Origin: Mercurialis annua
Taxonomy: Eukaryota > Streptophyta > Magnoliopsida > Malpighiales > Euphorbiaceae
DNA length: 64,000 nucleotides
NCBI RefSeq assembly: GCF_937616625.2
Contig: NC_065576.1
Span: 37,908,628-37,972,627, forward strand
Direction: 5' to 3'
The translations under genes and the position numbers were made by a program. Of the stretch, positions 42,844 to 54,735 are shown one piece after another. Numbering within the stretch: the first letter of the stretch is position 1; every line of letters starts with the position of its first letter. The notes beneath the pieces are model-generated. The model was not told where the DNA came from, ran no database searches, and worked only from the letters and a program-made list of their open reading frames with translations.

Positions 42844-43487
42844 CTTTCTTTAAATTTTACATTTTAAAATTTTCATTCATTTTTGATTTTACATAAAAAT
42901 TAAAAAAGATTATTATTTTTTTCTTGTATCATGTTATTAACAGTAAAAAGTTTTTTATATATATTTTTTAAGATGATTTAAAAACAATGAAAAAAAAAAG
43001 TTTAACATAATTTTTTTAATGTGTCGCTTTATGTGTGTTACTTTTTGGGCGAAAACTATAAATTTCAGTTTTTGTCACTTGTTTTAATAAAATAATTATA
43101 AAAGAAATTAAATTTTTTAAAATTTTAAAATAAATTGCGAGACCTTTAAAATGAGACGGATGGAATACATTGTATTTCATATTTAGTATCTGCTCACCAC
43201 TCCCAAGAGAAACTTTATTTGAAAGAAATTACAATATAATCGGTATAAATGATTTAATATATTATATATTAGATCTTTTAATTTTAATGAATTTCGTTTC
43301 ATTTTACATATTATAATAATTTTTTTTTAGTTTTTTTAATTTTAATTTCTGGCTACAGGCAGAGCGCCACTATTTATGTAATCAAAAGTTAAACAGTGGC
43401 GTGTGTGACCATGGATGAAATCAAGAGCTGGAGTAAACAATCAGCTCTTGATCATCCATTAATTATATGTGCTCCAATAGTTATTTT
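42844..43487. other. AT-rich intergenic with one short hairpin
   Basis: 43411-43459 forms a neat hairpin: ATGGATGAAATCAAGAGCTG against CAGCTCTTGATCATCCAT with an 11-base loop. Otherwise nothing is recognised. Confidence 0.5.
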
Positions 43488-43855
43488 GGCAAAATAAACT
43501 TGTTTACCTATAATTTTAACATTTTTATAAAAATATATACGATTTTTAAATTTTACCAGTTTAATTTATCATCATTTAATTTTTCATCAAATATATCCAT
43601 GCCCCATTTAGAGCTGATGTGGTGTAAAATTATATATGCTACATAGGATAAATATTTTATATTTAAACAAATAATATTGTGCCATATCAGATCAAAACAA
43701 ATTATAAATATATTTAGCGAAGAATGAAAAAATGATGGACCAATACATTTTGAAAAAAATAAAAAAATAATGAATTAAATTGATAAATTCAAAAATCATG
43801 ACATATTTGGCAAATACATAAAAATTATGTATAGATAAGTTTAGTCTTATTTTTA
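43488..43855. mobile_element. Inverted-repeat MITE
   Basis: The left AAAATAAACTTGTTTACCTATA… and the reverse complement of the right, AAAATAAGACTAAACTTATCTATA…, pair and continue into GATTTTTAAATTTTACCAGTTTAATT against GATTTTTGAATTTATCAATTTAATT. The centre carries GAGCTGATGTGGTG and GTGCCATATCAGATC. Boundaries are approximate. Confidence 0.6.
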
Positions 43856-45385
43856 TAATTTTTTTAGAATTATTATTTTTTAATTGTTTCTTCTCTTTCT
43901 TTTAGTCATCATCTGTTTTGATTATCTCTGCCTTATTTTATTTTTTATTTTCACTATTTTTTATAAAAAAATTGTACTCCATTTTATGTTTTCTCTGGGT
44001 CTTTGTGGGTTCAGTTCTTCAACTGGACAAATCCTACACTCTGCAGTTCATTAATTGAGAGAAACAAACAGTATTAATGTTGGTAGCTGAAATATCAGGT
44101 CTTGCTTCTTGTTATTATTGAAACTCAATTCTTGTGCTGAAGTTCGTCTACTTGATAAACCCAACTAAATCTCATGATTAGTTGTAAGCTTCTCTTGATA
44201 TTATAATAATCAAAACACAACCTTACTTATCAATATATGAAAAAAAAAAAAAACCTCCCTTATCAATACTTGCCGTATTGTACTCTTTCCGTCCTAATAT
44301 TTTTTTTGATGAATCAATATGTATATTAAACCATAAAGTGTGGCAAAAAATTACGCCACTCAAAGATTTTGTATAAAAAGTGACATACACAAGCTGTCAC
44401 ACTAGATTTTAGAAAACATTTTTCTAAATATATTTTTGAAGAGTGTTATCCGTAATCCCTTTATACTTCGATTTATGTTTTTGGTTCTTTAATTTCTCTC
44501 TCAAACTCATCTTAATGCTCTTATATTTTTAAAATTTTATTTATTTTAATTTTAAAAATTATATTTTTATGTAGTTTTTATGTTAAATTTATTTAAATTT
44601 TTAGGTTTTTTTTATGGAGCGTACATTACATTCACAGCGAGATTCAAGATAAATGTTCCCTAATTCGACACGTTGATTTAAATGTGTTACATTATCAAAT
44701 TTGGAGAGGGATCAAAAGAAAAAAAAATATAGGGGTCTATTGTTTTTGATAGGTTGAGCTACTGAAATTAAAAAATATTTGACATTGGTGAGTTATCAAT
44801 GAATGAATGAGTTGGGTCAGTGGAGTATTAGGAGTAAAGACACATGACCTACCAATTGCTACTGTTTATGCATTGTTGCAGAGCACCTAGTTTTATCATT
44901 TAATAAGTTTTTTGCTAAATTTGTGACAATATTTGTATAGTCAAAGATCATGTAGGTCCTCCAAAATATATATTTTTTGCAAAGGCAAGCAATGTGTCTG
45001 TCATATGGTGCTCACTATCATCTTTTAATTTTTTTTTCTTCTCTCTATATACTATTAATGGCTGATTTTATTATTATTAACGTTTTTTTTTCTTTTTAAG
45101 TGGTCCTCGTAAATCTTTGTCGCCCAATTAAAGGTAATAGCTAGTAGAGCCAAAGACAATAAATAATTAAGCATTTCTATGATTAATTTATTGATATATG
45201 TATAGTAATAGGATTGATGTGTCCTTCACAAAAACAAGCAGGATTGATGTTAAACACAATCTAATATTATCATTAGTTAAGCACCTTCTATAAAATAATA
45301 TTAATGCATGCATGAATGAGTAATGGTTACAAATAAAAAATTTAGAATATAGTTCAATTAAGAAAAAGCAGTTTTTGAAAATACG
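43856..45385. other. Intergenic, no gene recognised
   Basis: 43990-44230 is less AT-rich and might be an untranslated or decayed exon, but there is no usable frame. The remainder is AT-rich. Confidence 0.4.
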
Positions 45386-47038
45386 ATGTTTCCCTCTCCC
45401 TCAAACCCAAACCCTAACCCTAGCCAAAATCTTTCGTCATCTCTACCAAGCCATGTTAGTAAGCCTCTAAACCTATCCCGTTATGCTCAAATTTCAGAAT
45501 CTTCGCCCCCGCTGTCCTTTACTTCGAGAATTTCCCCCAATATTGGAAATATTCAGACCTCCAGAATGCTTTTTCGAAATATGGAATATTTAGAAAGGTA
45601 ACAATTGCTAGGAGACTCAGTAAAGCAAATCGTCGATTCAGATTCATTAAGTTGGATGATCATGTTAATGTCAAGAACTACTTGATGAAACTGAATATGG
45701 TTTGGATAGGAACTTATTTGATTAGGGCTTTTAGGGCTCGTTATCCTCTTATCAATAATTATGCTTAGCAGAAGAAGATCCCACAAGCTGCTGTTCCAGC
45801 TCACAAACGCCTACCAGCTGCAAACCCTATTTCCCCGCGATCTCTACGAGACTCAAGATCTTTTGTTCAAGTGGCTTCTCATAACCCCGTCGTGTTTAAT
45901 TCATCTTCCCAGGAACAGAATATTTTCAGGTTTTCTGTTATTGCAACAGTGATTAAGTTGCTTTCAATTCTTCATGCTGGCAGTTACGTGAAAAAAAGAG
46001 GAATGAACTTTTGTTCTTCTTCTTTTTTAGGAGGGAAACATTTATTGTTCAATTTCGAGAATGAAGTGGATAGAGCATAATTTCTGCAATTGAATTGGAC
46101 AGATTTCTTTGCTTCTGTGATGACATGGAATCCGAATTTTTATGCCAAAGAAAGATATACATGGATTAGAATAATGGGTACTCCAATGGTAGCTTGGAAT
46201 AGAACTTTTTTTCAGAAAAGTGGCAGATAGAGTTGGTAATTTTATAACTACTCATCCAGTGGTGGATACTATGGACAGAATGGATGCCGCTTACGTTCTT
46301 ATTTATGCAGGGTTCGACCGTATCGACTGCGCTATTCCAGTTTTAATTGATAACACATCTTATTCCATTCATGTTATGGAAACGGACTCACCAGTTCTGA
46401 TGGATGATTATCAAGATTCTTCAACAACCATGAATTCTTCGGAGGATTCAGAATCTCAATCTGCTTCTGTTGAGCAGGTCATGATATATTCAGAAGAAAC
46501 ACCTTATGTTCTTGCTATTCCGGTTATGAATAATTTTGATGGATACTGATACAATTCTTTCGCCTAAACATTCTGACAAGATGGATTTTGCTTAGACAAT
46601 GAGAACCTCAAGCATAGAGAAAAGCAAGATGAAGTTTGCTTATCTGAAAATTCGAATGGGGATACAGGAAATTATGTGGGGACTCCTAATCCTACTGTCA
46701 ATTTGGATGAGTCGTTTCCGACCCCAGATATGACGAACATCACAGTCAGACGTAAACAGAAACTAATTGGAAACAAGGGAAGCTTGAATTCAGTTTCACA
46801 AAAGGCGGGGTACAGCAGTTATTCAGAGGGTAATATTATCTGCAATTGTAACAAGATGATTTCAGTGGAAAGGAATAGGAATTCAAGTGCAGGAAATCAT
46901 TCACCTCCAGAGAAGAATGAAACTCATAAAACTTGGGATATCAGAGTTAAGCTGGGTCTGTTTGATAAGAAGCATGAGGATGAAATTATTGAACCTCTTT
47001 CACAAAGGATTGCCAAGGAGCAATTAAATCACTCTTAA
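45386..47038 (+). pseudogene. LINE ORF1 with RRM domain, frameshifted
   Basis: The first frame (MFPSPSNPNPNPSQNLSSSL…) shifts near 45510. The second frame holds the RRM: LYFENFPQYWKYSDLQNAFS (RNP2 side), KYGIFRKVTIARRLSKANRR and FRFIKLDDHVNVKNYLM (RNP1 side), then NMVWIGTYLIRAFRARYP, stopping at 45768. Further parts give RYTWIRIMGTPMVAWNRTFF (about 46155) and the frames 46220-46549 and 46676-47038, a charged tail. The W-I-R-I-x-G-x-P-x-x-A-W motif is typical of plant LINE ORF1 after the RRM. At least three frame breaks separate the parts. The protein would bind the element's own RNA. Confidence 0.8.
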
Positions 47039-47071
47039 GGTGATTTCTTCTCGAGGTTAATCGTTTTTTGT

Positions 47072-48067
47072 ATGTCATATGCACTAAACTTTGTATCGTG
47101 GAATTGTCGTGGAGGCCTTTCTCAATTTAGAAAACATCGATCTATTCGCTCTTTTGTTTCTTTGCATAATCTATCAATCATGGGTTTGGTGGAAACTAAG
47201 AAGGAGATTATTGACGATTTTACGATTCGTAGGCTTTGGCCAAACTTGGACTTTGATTACTGTTATTCTAGTTCTAATGGTGCTTCGGGAGGTTTAGTTT
47301 GCGTTTGGAAGTCTAGTTTGATTTCTGTTACAAACATCAGAAAGAGTGATAGATGGATTACATTGGATTTTATTTGGTTCTTTAAACCAATTCGGTTCAT
47401 TTTGATTTATGCTCCAAACTGTTCTATCGCTAGGGCGTCTTTATGGACAGATCTTTTACATGAGATAGTTTGTGATGGTCTTTGCTTCTTGTCAGGCGAC
47501 TTTAACAAAATCATAAGTCCTATAGAGAGATCAAATTGCAGTAGTTATTCTTCTTCAATGATTGCTTTTGCTGATTTTATTAATGTGACCGGTTTGCTAG
47601 AGGTTCCTTTACAAAGGAGATTTTTCACTTGGCAAAATAGTATCTCCAAATCCAAGATCGACAGATGTTTTGTTTCCCCTTTGATTTATAGTACTTGGCA
47701 AGATCTTCACTTAAAGGCTTTGTCGAAATCATTCTCGGTTATTTTCTCTTCGATGGGGAAAGTAGATTGGGGTCCTCGTCCATTTAAGTCGATAAACGCT
47801 TGGTGGGATCATCCGGACTTCATGGATTTTGTTACTTCTTCTTGGCAATCTTCTAATTCGGATTGTTGTTTATTGGTCAAACTCAGAGAGCTCAGGAAGA
47901 AAATAAAAGATTGGAATACCCATGTATTTGGAGACCTGAACTCAAAGGCTGTTTCTATTCAGCTTAATATTGATAATCTCGAATCTACTTCAGATAACAA
48001 ACATCATACTGCGGAGGAGTCTCAATCTTTGACTGTTCTTAAGTCAGAGTTATTCACTGTCACATAA
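47072..48067 (+). pseudogene. LINE ORF2, endonuclease part
   Basis: A 331-codon frame starts MSYALNFVSWNCRGGLSQFR. AP-endonuclease motifs are in order: WNCRG (Asn), GLVETK (catalytic Glu), WITLDF, LIYAPN, LSGDFNKI (Asp/Asn), FFTWQN and SKIDRCF. The next expected motif, S-D-H, is absent: the text runs LKALSKSFSVIFSSMG where relatives have a SDHxP insert, so the catalytic His is deleted. The following VDWGPRPFKSINAWWDHPDF region is intact. The frame ends at a TAA at 48065; the neighbouring text reads LNWNLLGD-stop-NTSFFHLA, and this second stop breaks the link to the reverse transcriptase. Confidence 0.88.
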
Positions 48068-48175
48068 CAGCAGGAATTGCTATGGCTTCAAAAGGCGAGA
48101 CTGAACTGGAATCTCCTAGGCGATTAGAACACTTCATTCTTCCATTTAGCTGCCAATCTTCACGCAAAAAATAAT

Positions 48176-49621
48176 ATGATTTCTGAAATATGGGTGGCTG
48201 AGGTTCGTTATTTCAGACCTGCAGATATGAGACTTAAGATCAGCAATTATTTCAGTTCATTTTATAAGAAAGATTTGCAGATTCCTTTCAGCCTGGATAG
48301 TCTTCGTTTTAAAACTCTTTCTCGGGATTTCAGTTCTCTGTTAACAGCAGATTTCGAAGAGGAGGAAGTGTTCAATGTTCTCAAGAGTTGTGATCCTAAC
48401 AAAGCACCGGGCCCGGACGGTTTCAACATGTTTTTCTACATCAACTCTTGGCATATTGTGAAACATGATATTATGAAGATATTTCAAGAATTCGGCTGTA
48501 CAGGTAGATTCCCGAAAGGATTAAACACTGCTTTCTTGGTGTTGATTCCAAAGATTAAGAGAGCGAGTAACATTAAAGACTTTCGTCCAATCAGTCTTAC
48601 TAATGGTATCTTCAAGCTTCTATCAAAGATTTTAACTAATAGACTAGCTCCGCTTCTACCCTCTGTTATATCGGACAACCAGTTCAGGTTTATCAAGGGG
48701 CGTAGTATTCATGAATGTCATTCGATTTCTTCAGAGGTTATTCATTTATCTTCAAGTTGCAAAGAGCAGATTCTTCTTATAAAGCTAGACTTCCAAAAGG
48801 CATTTGATAGTGTATATTGGTCGTTTATTTTAAGAGTTCTTCAGCAAATTAATTTCGGAAACATTTGGGTTGATTGGATATCTTCTATGCTGATTTCTTC
48901 TCAGCTCTCGGTTCTCATTAATGGGAGTCCTTCTGATAACTTTTTCATGGAGCGGGGTGTTAGACAAGGTGACCCGCTTTCACCTTTATTATTCGTTATT
49001 GCAGCAGAGGCTTTCAAGATTGTGATTGACAAAGCAAAGGACTTGGGCATTATTGAAGGTATCTCAATCCGAGACTATCATAAAACTTTGTCTATTTTAC
49101 AGTTCGCAGACGATACACTTCTTTTTCTCCCAAATAACATGGAAATGGTCAGAAATTTGTTACGTATCATTCGATGCTTTGAACTCGTGTCTGGTCTTCG
49201 CATTAATTTCCAAAAAAGCTCAGTAATGGGGCTAAATGTCTCTGAGTTGGACTTAAATGAAGCTGCACATATCCTGACCTGCAAATCAGTTAAGTTGCCG
49301 TTTGATTACTTGGGTATGCCGTTATCCGATAAAGCCTTGAAGATTGCTCACTTTGCTCCTCTCAGACAAAACTTTTCACATCATTTAGCGTATTGGAAAG
49401 GTAATCTTCTTTCCCCAACGGGTCGTTTGGTTTTGATTAAATCTGTTCTCGCAAGCTTACCTGTATATTCTATATGCAATTTTGCGATTTCTTTGGGTGT
49501 AATTGCCTCTCTGGAAAGATATATGCGTATGTTTCTTTGGTCTGGCAGTGCTTCGGGTAGAGGGTTGTGCAAAGTTGATTGGGAAACGGTTTGTCTACCT
49601 ATTTCTCATGGGGGGGGTTAA
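48176..49621 (+). pseudogene. LINE ORF2, reverse transcriptase part
   Basis: A 481-codon open stretch. It contains the RT blocks in order: NKAPGPDGFNMFFY, LIPKIKRASNIKDFRPISLT, LLIKLDFQKAFDSV (first catalytic Asp), RGVRQGDPLSPLLF, LQFADDTLLFL (catalytic FADD), GLRINFQKSS and FDYLGMPLSD, then WKGNLLSPTGRLVLIKSVLA. All catalytic aspartates are present. It ends at a frameshift in a run of Gs at 49611-49618 (SHGGG-stop), and the remaining C-terminus continues in another frame. The first Met is internal; the real frame was continuous with the endonuclease. Confidence 0.9.
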
Positions 49622-50769
49622 GTATTCCATCTCTTCACCTTAAAAATCAAAGTTTAATGCTGAAATGGGTTTGGAGACTGATTTCTTGTGATAAGCATTC
49701 GCTGTGGTATCTAGTCGTTCGCGAGAGCTCTAACCTTAGCTCATGGCATGATTTGTCTACCATGAATTACGGTAAATTATAGGCAATGTGGCGTGGAATT
49801 AGAAAGATATGCGTTAATAATCCAGTCATTTGGAATTTGTTTTGCAATAACGTCAGTTTTAAAGTGGGGAACGGAGAGGACGTGAAATTTTGGAAGGATA
49901 TTTGGTTTGATCGACAACATCTCCCTTTGCAGATCACTCATTCTGAGTTTTTCAATCTTTCTTTAACTAAGGATTCTTGTTTGCGGGATTTAGTTGATGA
50001 GGAGGGTATCATTTCAGATTTTAATTGGAAAAGAAGACTAAGAATAAGAGAGCAGGATAGATAGGAAATAATTTGCAGATCATTCACACATATTCGGATC
50101 AATCATTCCAGGGTTGATAATGTTAGATGGAACACAAGCTATTTTTCCTAATATTCTGCGATTTTCTGCAGATTATCTCACAACAATCCAAGACAAAACA
50201 ACAGCTTCTTGTCCGGTGTTTCGAAGCAGAAAATTCCTCTGAGACTGCAGTTCTTCGTCTGGCTTTTACATAAGGAGCGAATTGCTTCAAATTACTTTCT
50301 GTTTCAGCTGGAATTACGGAATATAGAACAACAGATTTGTGTTAATTGCAGCGAGAAGGAGACGGGGGTTCACATTGTCTTTCACTGTCAAAAATCATGG
50401 ATATTTTGGTGCAATCTCATTGATTGTATTCAAATTAGAGGTTGGTCAGCTCCTTCAAATATTGAAAGCTTCTAGTCGGAATGGATTTCTCTTGCAAAAG
50501 CCAAATACAGAAAATTATGGGGTATGATTTGGTTTTTTGGTGTTTGGGAGCTTTGGAAAGCGAGGAATCATAAAGTTTTCAAGGAAAAGGATACAAACTA
50601 CAGAGATTTAGTTTTTTTATGCGTTTCAAAGGGTTTGATTAACTACAAGTATCACAACCCGTCTTTTCCGTATAGTGGTAATGATGTATTTAGGATCTCA
50701 ATTTCATTTTCCAGTCTTGATCTAGCTGAGTTTTGTAGCTCCTTTTTGCCAGTTGCGCCTTGCAACTGA
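49619..50769 (+). pseudogene. LINE ORF2, C-terminal zf-RVT part
   Basis: After the G-run shift the protein continues LSIPSLHLKNQSLMLKWVWR, then WRGIRKICVNNPVIW and FKVGNGEDVKFWKDIW. At 50209-50475 it reads LQFFVWLLHKERIASNYFLF and CVNCSEKETGVHIVFHCQKS, the zf-RVT domain with a C-x2-C…H-x3-H-C pattern. The last frame (50524-50769) gives WFFGVWELWKARNHKVFKEK, usual near the LINE ORF2 C-terminus, and stops at 50767. Stops at 49780, 50062 and 50473 make it a pseudogene. Confidence 0.85.
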
Positions 50770-50873
50770 GCTAATTTAATTATCATTTACCAAAAAAAAA
50801 TTAGAAATGGAAAAAGGTGCAAATAATGCCTCTATAATATAGATCGTGACGCAATTAAATTTTTTATTATAAC

Positions 50874-51135
50874 CCATCACGGGTTGTCTCAATTGGTCAC
50901 AAGTGTGAACAGTAAACTTGAGACTTAAAAAATTTAGGTTCGAATCCCATATCCCAAAAAATGGGACTTATTGGAAACATTTGTGAATGAGTTGTTAAAA
51001 AACTTCTATTAAGTGGGAGGTCTGGACAGTGTGATGCCGAGACTGACCTCTCCGAAGGTTTACTCAGGTGGTCGGACTCCGCCCTAAAGAGTGGTCGGGC
51101 TCCGCTGGGGGTTCCTGCGTTACAAAAAAAAGATC
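50874..51135 (+). mobile_element. tRNA-derived SINE
   Basis: About 260 bp. An A-box-like GTTGTCTCAATTGG is followed about 50 bp later by a textbook B box GGTTCGAATCC (50939-50949), then a SINE body and an A8 tail at 51124-51131. The flanks TTTTATTATAAC (50862-50873) and TTTTATTATGAAC (51136-51148) form a target-site duplication. The body ends GCTGGGGGTTCCTGCGTTAC before the tail. SINEs depend on LINE machinery, and one lies immediately upstream. Confidence 0.88.
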
Positions 51136-51148
51136 TTTTATTATGAAC

Positions 51149-51540
51149 TTTTTCATCTCATTTAATCCATTGATTTTTTCAAAATGAATCTAAATAGGTC
51201 TTCCAATTATATTGCTGTTAGAAAATTGAATATTTCCGTTATTTATTGTGTGAGTTAACAATAGACTAATGGTGATATATGGAAAATCTTTTGTTTGGTC
51301 CCTTACAAAATTTATTTCCTTATTTATTCTCAATTTTTGAATAATTTTAAATTTGTGCCTGGTTGAGGACTGTTCGTAGAAATGTTCAACGAACAGCCTA
51401 TTTTTCCATGGTGTTCACATAAGTGTTATGCGAACAACATGGGTCTTCCATGATGGCATGCCTGCGTAGAAGATCCTGAATGGAAGATCCTAATGCTGTT
51501 CGCAGAAGTGTTATGTGAACATCATGAAAAAATAGACTAT
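51149..51540. other. Spacer with short GTTCGCAGAAGTGTT repeats
   Basis: 51365-51555 contains several variants of GTTC(G/A)CA(G/T)AAGTGTTATG(C/T)GAAC, in part self-complementary. No gene is visible. Confidence 0.5.
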
Positions 51541-52800
51541 TCGCAGAAGCGTTTTGTTCTTACAGCTGAAGGACTTAAAGCTCTTTTCCGGAAAGCAGCA
51601 GAATTGGGTCTTTTGGATGTCATTCATGTGGAAGGCTATAAGGAGTCTATTTCTATCCTAGAGATGATACGGAATGTACTGAGAAGTCTTAGGTGCTTTG
51701 AGTTGATTTCTGGTCTGGAAGTTAATTATCAGAAATCTTCTATCATTGGTGTCAATGTTAATGACTTTTCTCTTGATGAAGCTTCAAACATCCTTAACTG
51801 CAAAATTGAGCTTCTGTCGATTATCTACCTAGGGCTTTCCTTATCTTTGAAGCCAGTAAAAGCTAAAGTTTGGGATCTTATTCTGAGCAATTTTTCTTCT
51901 CAGCTGGCGGGTTGGAAAAAAAATTTATTGTCTCTGGCAGGACGACTTACCTTGATCAAGTCTGTTATGTGCAGTCTTCCCGTTTATTACCTCTGTTCTC
52001 TTAATATTCCCAAATCTGTGGTTATGTCTCTATAGCAGACGATCCGACGCTTTCTTTGGAACGAATCAACTTCTAATACTGGATTTAGCAAAGTTTTGTG
52101 GACTGATGTGTGCTTGCCGTTTGCATGAGGGGGCTGAATATAACTCCTTTGAATTTTAAGAATCAAAGTTTCCTTTTAAAGTGAATTTGGAAGCTTATAA
52201 GTTGCGATAAACGTTCTCTAAGGTTTGTTGTTATTTCTTGTAGCTCGGGCTTGTTTAATTGGTTTAATTTAGATGATATTGATGTTCGTCAATTATCTCA
52301 TTTGTAGAAGGGTATTCACTCAATCTATGTTAAAGATCAACAAGTTTGGAAATATTTTTGCTCACATCTTTTAGGTGCTGGTTTGTTAAGAATATTTTGG
52401 CAAGATAAATGGACTAATAATCAAGCTTTGAACCTTCTTTTTTTAGATTTATTCTCTTCTAGAAAAGATAAAAATTCTATTGTTGCCGAGCTGTTTGATG
52501 CTGAGCGGCAATCCTTCTTTTTTTTTTAGCGTTACAGACTTTAGATTGGACAGCAAGCTCAGCTTAATGCTTTACATGACATTTTATCAGTTCATCAGCC
52601 TACTGCCAATTATGATCGGTTCCTTTGGCAAGGAAAAACTTATAATGCAGCTGGCTTCAATTCTTTACGGCTTTCTTCTGTTCGAATTCAGGATCATTCT
52701 TATAGCAGATTTTGGAAATTTAATTTGCTTCTTCGAATTAATTTTTGCATGTGGTTATTGTCAAGAAATAGGATTGCCTTAAATATCGGGCACTATCAAA
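51541..52800 (+). pseudogene. LINE reverse transcriptase C-terminal fragment
   Basis: From 51560 it reads FVLTAEGLKALFRKAAELGL, then directly MIRNVLRSLRCFELISGLEV and NYQKSSIIGVNVND. The FADD segment that should lie between is missing. It continues with GWKKNLLSLAGRLTLIKSVM and CSLPVYYLCSLNIP to a stop at 52033-52035, then FLWNESTSNTGFSKVLW and, in broken frames, weak zf-RVT-region text to about 52780. It belongs to the same broad LINE group as 45386-50801 but is a separate, older copy, 5' truncated and internally deleted. Confidence 0.82.
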
Positions 52801-53702
52801 AACTTGCATGAACATTTTACTTGCCTCAGTTATTAACCTCATACATTCACGTCCTAATCCTTTTACAAACCATAAATTATGTTACTATCCTCAGTTATTA
52901 ACCTCATAAATTCAATAACATTAATATATTTCTGCACAGGCTTATTACCCCAACTTAACCATAACAACGTATTTCTATTACCCTCAGTTACCGAAAACGG
53001 TAAGAAAAATTCCTTAAATTGAGTCACAAACACTATTGATGTTATGTGACCCATGAAAGGTCTAATTACCTGTCCAAACAAATATTGGACTCTATAAATT
53101 CAATATTTTGTTAATTTTGATTATTACAATTAAAAAGGGTGTTATAATCCTTTTTATAAGTGTATAAAGACAATATGAAACGCTTGGGAAGTTTATAGCA
53201 ACCCTATAAAAAATGTCCAAATCCAAATTTAAAAGTTACAGGACAGGTTCGCGAGGGAAAACTCTTCACTTCCCAGGCGTAAACTTTGACACTTTGGTAA
53301 ACTTGAGCATACTTCGCGATGGCTAACATTTTGTAGTAGAAGCTCAACACTTCGTGCAAGCGAACCATACACATTGCGGGTGCGAAGAATTGGGACGGAC
53401 TGAAAGACAACTGCCAAGGGCATTTAATGTTTCCAATTAAAGATTGACACCTCATCTTGTGACCGTTAGGACTTTTCCCAAATCGTAGTTCAGAGGCTTG
53501 AATAACAGTTTTTTTTTTGGGTGTGGGGGTGGGGGCCAACATTTCCTACTTTCTACTTAAATAGAATGCTACTTTGTTACTTTTTGGATCACACAAAAAG
53601 AGCAATAAGAAAAATTGTTTTTATGGATATACATATCATACCTTTGAGTATGAATTAAGGTTAACAACTTAGACATTGTAATTCTTAAAACAAACTTCAA
53701 TG
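52801..53702. other. Unassigned intergenic; local direct repeat
   Basis: The phrase CCTCAGTTATTAACCTCATA occurs twice (about 52824 and 52889) with a third partial CCCTCAGTTACC (52981). 53230-53500 is GC-richer, but the minus frame over it (53204-53542) shows no family features. Confidence 0.45.
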
Positions 53703-53835
53703 CACTACTAGAAAACAATTAATTAGCTACGAAATTTAGCAACAAATCTCATTTTTGTCGCTAAATTTGTAGTTAGCAACAAATTTTGCGACAGATTTGT
53801 CCGTCGCTATACGACCAACGAATTCTTGACAAAAA
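53703..53835 (+). mobile_element. CACTA element end, fragment
   Basis: CACTACTAGAAAACA is the standard plant CACTA terminus. Subterminal words follow: AGCAACAAAT, GTCGCTAAATTT, GCGACAGATTTG, GTCGCTAT. No matching GTTTTCTAGTAGTG end is found downstream in the window, so it is a truncated copy. It belongs to a different family from the element at 15116. Confidence 0.7.
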
Positions 53836-54735
53836 AATTCGGCGATCAAGGCGGGAAGTTGAAGCCAACAATTACCAATTGCATGTAAATAACCTAGTGC
53901 GTCAAAAATTATAACATATAATAGACCATAAGAATACTTCAACTTAAAAATAATACAAGTATTAATCAAATCTAGTTGTCTAGTTCATAAAACATTTGAT
54001 ACCGAATATGGGGTTTTGAACATCAAATAATCTTTCTCACAAAATAATATGATGTAATGATAAGTTTAATTGCAATTATCACATAATTAAATAAGAACAA
54101 GAAATGAGAATCAAAAACCTCAACAAAATTCATGAACTTTGGACAGATAATCCATGAACCTGAATAAGAGTCTTACAAATAAATTCAAGCACAAAAGCTA
54201 TGGACAAATCCAGAAAAATAAAAAAGAAAGCAAGTAATTAGACAAGATCAAGACAGTAAAACAAATCTCTTGTTCGACTTTGAGCTTCTCCAAATCTTTA
54301 AAGATGAACAATAAAATTTGACAAGAGTACTGCATTTTGTAGTTTACAATAGTATAAACCAAAAGTGAGCATTTTGGTCTATTTTTGTTTTTTAACACTT
54401 AAGAGAGAATTTTCAATTTTGTCTTTCTAAGTGGTTTGAAAACATTAAGTATGCCGTATAATTCCGAAACTATTCATTCTCGCTTTAGTTTTTGGAATTA
54501 AGGACGGGAAATTGTCATTTATATGGAAGAGGTTGTATAAATTGTCCTAAAAAATTAACAGTAAAAAATCGTATTCAAATACGGGATAAATACAGCCCAA
54601 AGAAATACAGTTATTGCGATCATTCTAAGGGTCCTTCATGTATGTTGGTCGCTAATAAGTATAATTCTTGAAAGAGAATGTCTACAATATATAAGATGAA
54701 TGAATAAAAGGTCGATGCGGCTTTCGAATTTTTGT
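53836..54735. other. AT-rich intergenic
   Basis: No gene or further element end recognised. Confidence 0.4.

Larger units (their letters stand above)
45386..50801 (+). mobile_element. Near full-length RRM-type LINE
   Basis: ORF1 (RNA-binding) and ORF2 (endonuclease, reverse transcriptase, zf-RVT) follow each other on the plus strand, ending in a short A-run (50793-50801). ORF1 has an RRM domain instead of the more common zinc-knuckle layout, as described for the BNR1 LINEs of Beta vulgaris. Both frames are broken by a few stops and shifts, so the copy is recent but inactive. No confident target-site duplication was found. Confidence 0.88.

Noticed and set aside
50939..50949. GGTTCGAATCC considered as part of a tRNA gene
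   Set aside because: No acceptor stem or cloverleaf can be drawn; the A-tail and flanking duplications show a SINE.
53204..53542. Minus-strand frame of 112 codons
   Set aside because: No signal peptide, domain or conserved motif; it lies in unassigned repeat-like DNA and has no expected gene context.
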